From positions 1-64,000 of the forward strand of contig CAZFPL010000001.1 of assembly GCA_964521085.1 (NCBI GenBank): a DNA stretch of 64,000 bases. The letters are read 5' to 3'. Origin of the DNA: JAFGKK01 sp964521085 (GTDB lineage: Bacteria; Chloroflexota; Anaerolineae; Anaerolineales; RBG-16-64-43). The notes beneath the pieces were generated by a model that saw only the letters and a list, made by a program, of their open reading frames with translations, was not told the DNA's origin and did not search any database. How positions within the stretch are numbered: position 1 is the stretch's first letter; every line of letters begins with the position of its first letter. Below, piece by piece: positions 59,166 through 64,000 of the stretch. A program made the position numbers and the translations under genes.

Positions 59166-59196
59166 AGGTTGAAACGTCCTTCCGCGAGGAGACGGC

Positions 59197-61602
59197 ATGA
59201 AAATCCATTATTTCAATCCCATGAAGTGGATCATCCCTTTTATTTTCCTGACGCTCGCCGGTTGCGGGGGGCCCGGACCGGCCGACGGAACAGCGGCCGC
59301 CGGCAGGGAGACTTTGTCCGAGGTTTCATCCTGGACCGCTTTGCCGGACAACACGCAAACACCGATGCCTTCTTCGACGTCTACGCGTACGCCGGCTTCA
59401 AGTCTGTCGGCAATCGCGGCCGCCGCGGGCCGGAGACATACCTGCGTGATCGTTGACAAGAACAACGTTAAATGCTGGGGAGAGAACGAGGATGGACAGC
59501 TCGGCGACGGGACGACCGTTCAGAAAAGTTTTGCCGTGGATGTCCTCGGCCTGGACGAAGGCATAACCGAAATCGCGGCCGGGTATAACCATACCTGCGC
59601 CCTGACCGGCTCCGGCGGGGTGCGATGCTGGGGGAATAACGCCTTCGGCCAATTGGGCGATGACACCCAGACCAGCCGCAGCAGGCCTGTGATGGTTCCG
59701 CTTCCGGGTTCCATAGTCGCTGTTTCCGCCGGAACCCTGCACTCGTGCGCTGCAACCCGCCGCGAGATTTATTGTTGGGGCATCGTGGAATACCAATATC
59801 TCGAGGGCGAGGATGTGGTGGGCATCTCCTTCAAGCCCTACCGTGTCGATGTCGGCAATATCCCCGCCGATGAGCAGATCATTTCGATCGGATCCGGATT
59901 TGCGCATGATTGCGTTCTTACGGATCAGGGAAGCGTGTATTGCTGGGGGCGGAACGACATCGGCCAGCTCGGCCGGGGGCCGGCCACCTACGCCGATAAT
60001 GTTCCGGATAGGGTCCTTGGAATTACCGGCCCCGTTGTCAAACTGGCGGTGGGAGGGTCGCATACCTGCGTGATCCAGGATGACCATATGGTGGCTTGTT
60101 GGGGATACAACAAGTACGGCCAACTGGGTAGTTCCCATACCGGCGAGGAAGGTCAGCCGGCGAAAATTGCGGGCTTGAAATATGTGACCGATCTCTCGGC
60201 GGGTGCATACCATACCTGCGCAATCCTTTCCGACGGCGGGGCCAAGTGCTGGGGCGATAACCGGTATCACCAGCTGGGCGGAGAGCAGACGGCTTTGGGA
60301 AACATCGCGGACATTGCCGGCAAATTCCGGTCGATTGCTGCGGGCGGTTCTCATACCTGCGCCCTGACCGAGAACGGCGGGGTTGAGTGCTGGGGGAACA
60401 ATAAGTTCGGGCAGTTGGGGGAGAGCGCCATTTCCACCAAAGGTACGCCTGTGCCGACTCGGACCAAAACAATCATCCCGCCAAAGACCCCTGATGCGCC
60501 GACGCCCACTCCGGAACCATCCAACTTCGTAGTCTCCATCGCCGCCGGACGCTATCATACGTGTGTGGTCACCGAATCGGGCGGCGTGAAATGCTGGGGC
60601 AAGAACGAACATGGAGAATTGGGCAACGGAACCAATAGCGACAGCAGCGTCCCGGTGGATGTGGTCGGGTTGCAGCGTGGGGTGCGGGCGGTGGTTGCGG
60701 GTTGGGGGCACACCTGCGCGCTGATAGATTCCGGCGGGGTGAAGTGCTGGGGGTATAACGATAACGGCGAACTGGGCAACGCTTTTAACAGCAACAGCAA
60801 CATCCCGGTGGATGTCAGCGGGCTGGACGGCGGCGTGATCTCCATCGATGCGGCCGACGATCACACCTGCGTGGTGCTTGCCGGCGGTAATGTGGGATGC
60901 TGGGGCTACAACGAATACGGCCAGTTGGGGGATGGCGCGACCGTCGATCGAAATGTGCCGGTGTATGTCCCCGGTCAGCCGGTCGGGGCGCATGCGGTCG
61001 CGGCCGGCTGGGGGCACACTTGTGCGCTGCTTGCGACCGGTGGAGTCAAGTGCTGGGGAAATAACGAACTTGGCCAGTTGGGGGATGGATCCGACGCGGA
61101 GAACCGGACGAAGCCGGTTTATGTGTCCGGCATGACCTACGATGTATCCGCGATCACCGCCGACGGCGGCCACACCTGCGCGCTGAAGACAAACGGGATT
61201 GTGATGTGCTGGGGGGCCAACAAGTACGGCCAGCTCGGCGACGGGACCGGCGAGATCCGCAAGGTCCCCGTTGCCGTGGCCGGATTGAATATGAAAGTCT
61301 GGAAACTCGTCGCCGGATGGAACACCACCTGCGCGATAGGAGAGGCGGGAGAGCTGGCCTGCTGGGGATGGAATTACTACGGCCAGCTGGGGAACGGAAT
61401 CCGTACGACCAGCGCCCGGCCGGTGGTGGCGGGCGAAATGATGTACGGGGTGGTTGATGCCGCGCTCGGTTGGGGGCATACCTGTGTGATCACCGACACG
61501 GGCGGCGTGCAATGCTTCGGATTGAACGAGTTCGGCCAGCTCGGCGACGGCACAACCGAAAACGGGTATCTGCCCTTGGATGTGATCGGTTTAAGCGGTT
61601 GA
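59197..61602 (+). CDS. RCC1-repeat lipoprotein, two seven-repeat halves
   Basis: 801 residues. The signal peptide ends in the lipobox LTLAGCGG. A Thr/Ser linker follows, then seven repeats (about residues 70-410), a Pro/Thr linker (TIIPPKTPDAPTPTPEPS) and seven more repeats. This split makes the two seven-bladed propellers explicit. Each repeat has the HTC...KCWG Cys pair, so a disulfide per blade is likely. It is a distant homolog of the RCC1 protein encoded at 51142, but lipid-anchored at the N-terminus rather than membrane-anchored at the C-terminus. GAGGAGACGGC precedes ATG 59197. Confidence 0.94.
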   Translation: MKIHYFNPMKWIIPFIFLTLAGCGGPGPADGTAAAGRETLSEVSSWTALPDNTQTPMPSSTSTRTPASSLSAIAAAAGRRHTCVIVDKNNVKCWGENEDGQLGDGTTVQKSFAVDVLGLDEGITEIAAGYNHTCALTGSGGVRCWGNNAFGQLGDDTQTSRSRPVMVPLPGSIVAVSAGTLHSCAATRREIYCWGIVEYQYLEGEDVVGISFKPYRVDVGNIPADEQIISIGSGFAHDCVLTDQGSVYCWGRNDIGQLGRGPATYADNVPDRVLGITGPVVKLAVGGSHTCVIQDDHMVACWGYNKYGQLGSSHTGEEGQPAKIAGLKYVTDLSAGAYHTCAILSDGGAKCWGDNRYHQLGGEQTALGNIADIAGKFRSIAAGGSHTCALTENGGVECWGNNKFGQLGESAISTKGTPVPTRTKTIIPPKTPDAPTPTPEPSNFVVSIAAGRYHTCVVTESGGVKCWGKNEHGELGNGTNSDSSVPVDVVGLQRGVRAVVAGWGHTCALIDSGGVKCWGYNDNGELGNAFNSNSNIPVDVSGLDGGVISIDAADDHTCVVLAGGNVGCWGYNEYGQLGDGATVDRNVPVYVPGQPVGAHAVAAGWGHTCALLATGGVKCWGNNELGQLGDGSDAENRTKPVYVSGMTYDVSAITADGGHTCALKTNGIVMCWGANKYGQLGDGTGEIRKVPVAVAGLNMKVWKLVAGWNTTCAIGEAGELACWGWNYYGQLGNGIRTTSARPVVAGEMMYGVVDAALGWGHTCVITDTGGVQCFGLNEFGQLGDGTTENGYLPLDVIGLSG

Positions 61603-61840
61603 ATCATCGGGAACGGATGACGGAATAGGAAGCGCAGAGAACGACTCCGGCACCAGGGGAAGAAACGCCGGGAAAGGAAAGGGCGGCCTGCACCAGATCG
61701 GCCGTTCTTTCCTTTTTTAATTCGATCAAGCGCGCCATGATTCTTCCAAGGCGCATTTTTTCGTAGGCCGCGCGAAGGGCGATCAACGGCTGTTCGCCGA
61801 TTTCCGTCGCTTCACACGATGGAATATCCCGTGTTTCAAT

Positions 61841-61886
61841 TCTGTAACATGCCGGTAACAGTAAAGTTGCAGAAGCCGCATAAAAT
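61841..61886 (+). promoter_or_regulatory. Pho-box-like direct repeats and -10 box
   Basis: GTAACA at 61844 and 61855, eleven bases apart (TCTGTAACATG CCGGTAACAGT), followed by TAAAAT at 61881-61886. The whole block is closely repeated at 63316-63361. Confidence 0.45.
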
Positions 61887-61941
61887 TATTATCGGGAATA
61901 GGGATATTTGTCACGATATCCCACAAGGAAGGACGAAATCC

Positions 61942-63282
61942 ATGCGCCAAAATTTTTCTTTCATCAAATGGGTCGCGGGCGGATTGGTTCTGAGTGCCTG
62001 CACGTTTTCCCTCTCGCTGGTGCCCAATCCGACGGCGACCCCCATCGTGCCTACGCCCACTCGGACAATGACGAGCACGGTTACGGCGACGGCATCGCCC
62101 ACCGCCGTTCCGCCCACGCCGACCCCCACCGGTACCAAGACGCCCGTCACCCCCGTCACGCTGGATCCGGCGGCCGCGCCGAAAGGGGATATTGCCTTCG
62201 AGAAGGGAACCTACAACGAGGACGGCGTGTATTTGGTCACGCCGAAGATCAAAGGCCGTGGAACACTCGATTTTCTGTACGGGCAGGTGTCCGATCCCGA
62301 GTGGTCGCCGGACGGAAAACGGATTGCTTTGAGATTGTACCGGTGGAGGGAGATTTCGGAGACTTCTTCCTACTGGGTGGATGATATCGCCGTGATCAAC
62401 CGCGATGGGAGCGGTTTTAAAAAGTTGACCAAGATGGAGAAAGGCGACCGGTTGTGGGAATTCACCTGGTCGCCCGACGGCCGCTGGATCGCCGTGGTCC
62501 GCTCCAAGATGGACCCCAATTACATCTTCTACGATCACGCCGTATGGATCATCAAGACCGACGGGTCCGGCATGATGAAAAAGATCGGAGATACCACAAG
62601 CAGCGATGCCCATGTGGATTGGTTCCCGGACAGCAAGCGTCTGGCCTATCTGGATCCGGGGGGACTGCTGGTGATTGCCTCCATCGACACCGGCGAGACG
62701 ATAACGATGGATTTAGTCGATTCGCCGGAGGAGAAGTATCGGATCTTCGATGTCTCGGCGGATGGAAAATCAGTGGCGTATCTGGAATATTCCGACAAGG
62801 AATATTCCCTTCGCATGGTCAACCTGGAGGGCTTCCAAGAGGGCGACGAGCCTGAGGAAGTGATCCTGTTCGAAGGCACGATGGAAGATATTAAATTAAT
62901 TATTCCGATGGCGGGTGACCTTTCCTTGTCGCCGGACGGCGGGTGAGAGATTTATTTCCTCACCGAACCCGGAAAAGCCACCCTCCAGCTTTTTTCCATC
63001 GGGAGTTCCGAACCCGTCACCCTTGCGGAGCTTACTGATTACTCTCCCGATTTGGAGCGGTTGGATCCCCAAATCGATAGGCTCATCCCCGCGTCTCCGA
63101 ATTGGAAACCCGGCTGGTCGTCGGACGGCGAGTGGATCGTGTATGCGACGGCCATCTCGGGGCAGGGTTGGGAAAACGGGAATATCTACATCGTCAACGC
63201 CGATCAGGCCTTGGCCGGCACGATCGAACCCATCCTGGTGGCGGAGCACGGAAGGCGGCCGGATTGGCAGCCGGCGGTATGA
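61942..63282 (+). pseudogene. PD40/WD40-like propeller lipoprotein interrupted by an in-frame TGA
   Basis: Reading from ATG 61942 gives a lipoprotein signal (lipobox VLSACTF), a long Thr/Pro linker, and PD40-type blades (WSPDGKRIALRLY, FTWSPDGRWIAVVRS, WFPDSKRLAYLDP, LSLSPDGG). A TGA at 62944-62946 stops it in the middle of a SPDG motif. The same frame continues for 111 codons with further propeller sequence (EIYFLTEPGKATLQLFS, WSSDGEWIVYATA, RRPDWQPAV) to a TGA at 63280-63282. So one full-length gene of 446 codons is broken by one codon. A nonsense mutation or a base error is likeliest. AAGGAAGGACG precedes the start. Confidence 0.85.
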
Positions 63283-63315
63283 AAGACGCAGCGGCCGAAT
63301 TTACTGTGTATCCAT

Positions 63316-63361
63316 TCCGTAACAGGCTCGTAACAGCCAAGTTGCAGAAGTTGCATAAAAT
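63316..63361 (+). promoter_or_regulatory. Pho-box-like direct repeats and -10 box
   Basis: GTAACA at 63319 and 63330 (CCGTAACAGGC TCGTAACAGCC), then AAGTTGCAGAAGTTGCATAAAAT, nearly the same as the block at 61844-61886. Confidence 0.45.
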
Positions 63362-63415
63362 TATTCTCGGGAACCAGGATAACATTCACGAGATACTCAA
63401 CAAAGGATGAAAACC

Positions 63416-64000
63416 ATGCGCAAACCTTTTCTCTTTTTCACATGGCTGGCGGGCGGATTGGCCCTCGGGGCCTGCACTTTTTCGCTCTCGCTGGTGCCCG
63501 ACCCGACTTCGACTCCCGTCGTGCCAACCATCACCCTGACCCGGACGATCACCCTTACGGCGGCGGATTCGCCTACCGCCATGCCGCCCACGCTGACCCC
63601 TACCAACAGCCGGGTGCCTGCCACTCCTATCAGCTTGGATCCGGATGCCGTGCCGAAGGGATCGATCGCCTACGATCGGGGAACTTATGGGGAGGATGGA
63701 ATTTATCTGGCGGCCGCCAATGCGGCCAAGCCGGGTGCGCTGAGCTATCTGACCCGCGCCGGATTCGAACCCGTTTGGTCGCCCGATGGGAAATCGATAG
63801 CTGTCCATGTGGTCCGGTTCGAGAACTCACCGTCCGGCTCCATGACCTGGGTGGATGATATCGGCGTGATCAACAGCGATGGAAGCGGCTTTAAAAAACT
63901 GACCCAGATGCAGTCCGGCGACCGGTTGTGGGAGTTTGCTTGGTCGCCCGACGGCCGGTGGATCGCCGTGGTCCGATGCAAGATGGAAGCCGTCCCCAAC
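63416..64000 (+). CDS. PD40/WD40-like propeller lipoprotein, partial at window end
   Basis: The reading frame is open to the last base (195 codons), so the C-terminus is outside the window. The signal ends in the lipobox LALGACTF, and a Thr/Pro-rich linker leads to PD40 blades (FEPVWSPDGKSIAVHVV, FAWSPDGRWIAVVRC). It is a close paralog of the interrupted gene at 61942, with the same SLSLVPxPT start of the mature protein and matching VDDIGVINSDGSGFKKLTQM. AAAGGATGAAAACC precedes ATG 63416. Likely a surface-bound propeller. Confidence 0.9.
   Translation, partial: MRKPFLFFTWLAGGLALGACTFSLSLVPDPTSTPVVPTITLTRTITLTAADSPTAMPPTLTPTNSRVPATPISLDPDAVPKGSIAYDRGTYGEDGIYLAAANAAKPGALSYLTRAGFEPVWSPDGKSIAVHVVRFENSPSGSMTWVDDIGVINSDGSGFKKLTQMQSGDRLWEFAWSPDGRWIAVVRCKMEAVPN

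Larger units (their letters stand above)
58879..59196. other. Intergenic stretch with terminator and Pho-box-like repeats
   Basis: No gene. A hairpin GGCTG/CAGCC followed by eight T (59073-59100) looks like a terminator for the DinB-like gene. The 59121-59165 segment is the promoter region of the RCC1 lipoprotein. Confidence 0.7.

Noticed and set aside
59398..61512. A 704-codon minus strand frame with repeats opposite the RCC1 lipoprotein
   Set aside because: The repeats are the mirror of the RCC1 repeats on the coding strand.

Overview
The window looks like part of the chromosome of a member of the Chloroflexota, most likely an Anaerolineae-type bacterium. This is inferred from content, since no rRNA or ribosomal marker is present. 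The pointers are lipoproteins with Thr/Pro-rich linkers, RCC1, PD40 and FGE-type surface proteins, paired degV genes, a TtuB/TtuA tRNA-thiolation pair (best known from Thermus), a hypABFCDE cluster and many intergenic palindromes. Backbone genes are GC-rich. A run of 100 N at 2791-2890 is an assembly gap.

Layout. (1) 1-2450: an ECF sigma factor and a membrane-anchored partner protein, closed by a strong terminator. (2) 2750-3021: hairpin repeats on both sides of the gap. (3) 3.1-26.9 kb: 26 genes, all on the + strand, almost all single-gene units. They are unrelated in function (peptidase E, UDG-like, methyltransferase, five or six GNATs, GGDEF, DUF692, GIY-YIG, APH, catalase, radical SAM, ThuA, P-loop kinase, two glycosyltransferases, hydrolase, Nudix). 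Most are preceded by copies of one intergenic element: an AT core (TAAAATG), then a GC-rich hairpin ending near GTTGGGC, and in the best copies a left end of the CCCAAC type. This resembles an integron cassette array without a visible integrase (CALIN-like). (4) 27.3-29.5 kb: a transmembrane CHAT-protease protein with an outer beta-propeller. (5) 29.6-35 kb: a LysR regulator divergent from an AhpD-like gene, a GH9 glycosidase and an FGE-type lipoprotein. (6) 35.1-38.6 kb: two degV paralogs around a BtrH-like gene, each degV followed by a palindrome and a duplicated copy of its own 3' end.

(7) 38.7-42.8 kb: ttuB-ttuA-queuosine precursor transporter (tRNA modification), then a NAGPA-like lipoprotein, RarD and a thiamine-binding MTH1187 protein. 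(8) 42.8-44.2 kb: a GxxExxY gene and a ZIP transporter enclosed by a perfect 49-bp inverted repeat. (9) 44.2-50.3 kb, minus strand: hypA-hypB-hypF-hypC-hypD-hypE, [NiFe]-hydrogenase maturation, with palindromic repeats at junctions and, unusually, two in-frame palindromes inside hypF.

(10) 50.7-64 kb: a DinB-like protein coupled to a 14-repeat RCC1 membrane protein, a small conserved protein, a DUF4434 TIM-barrel gene with an AGE-family epimerase, an AAC(3)-like acetyltransferase, a small membrane protein, a second 14-repeat RCC1 lipoprotein and two paralogous PD40 lipoproteins. One of these is interrupted by an in-frame TGA and the other runs off the window. The last three surface genes share upstream 11-bp direct repeats resembling a Pho box.
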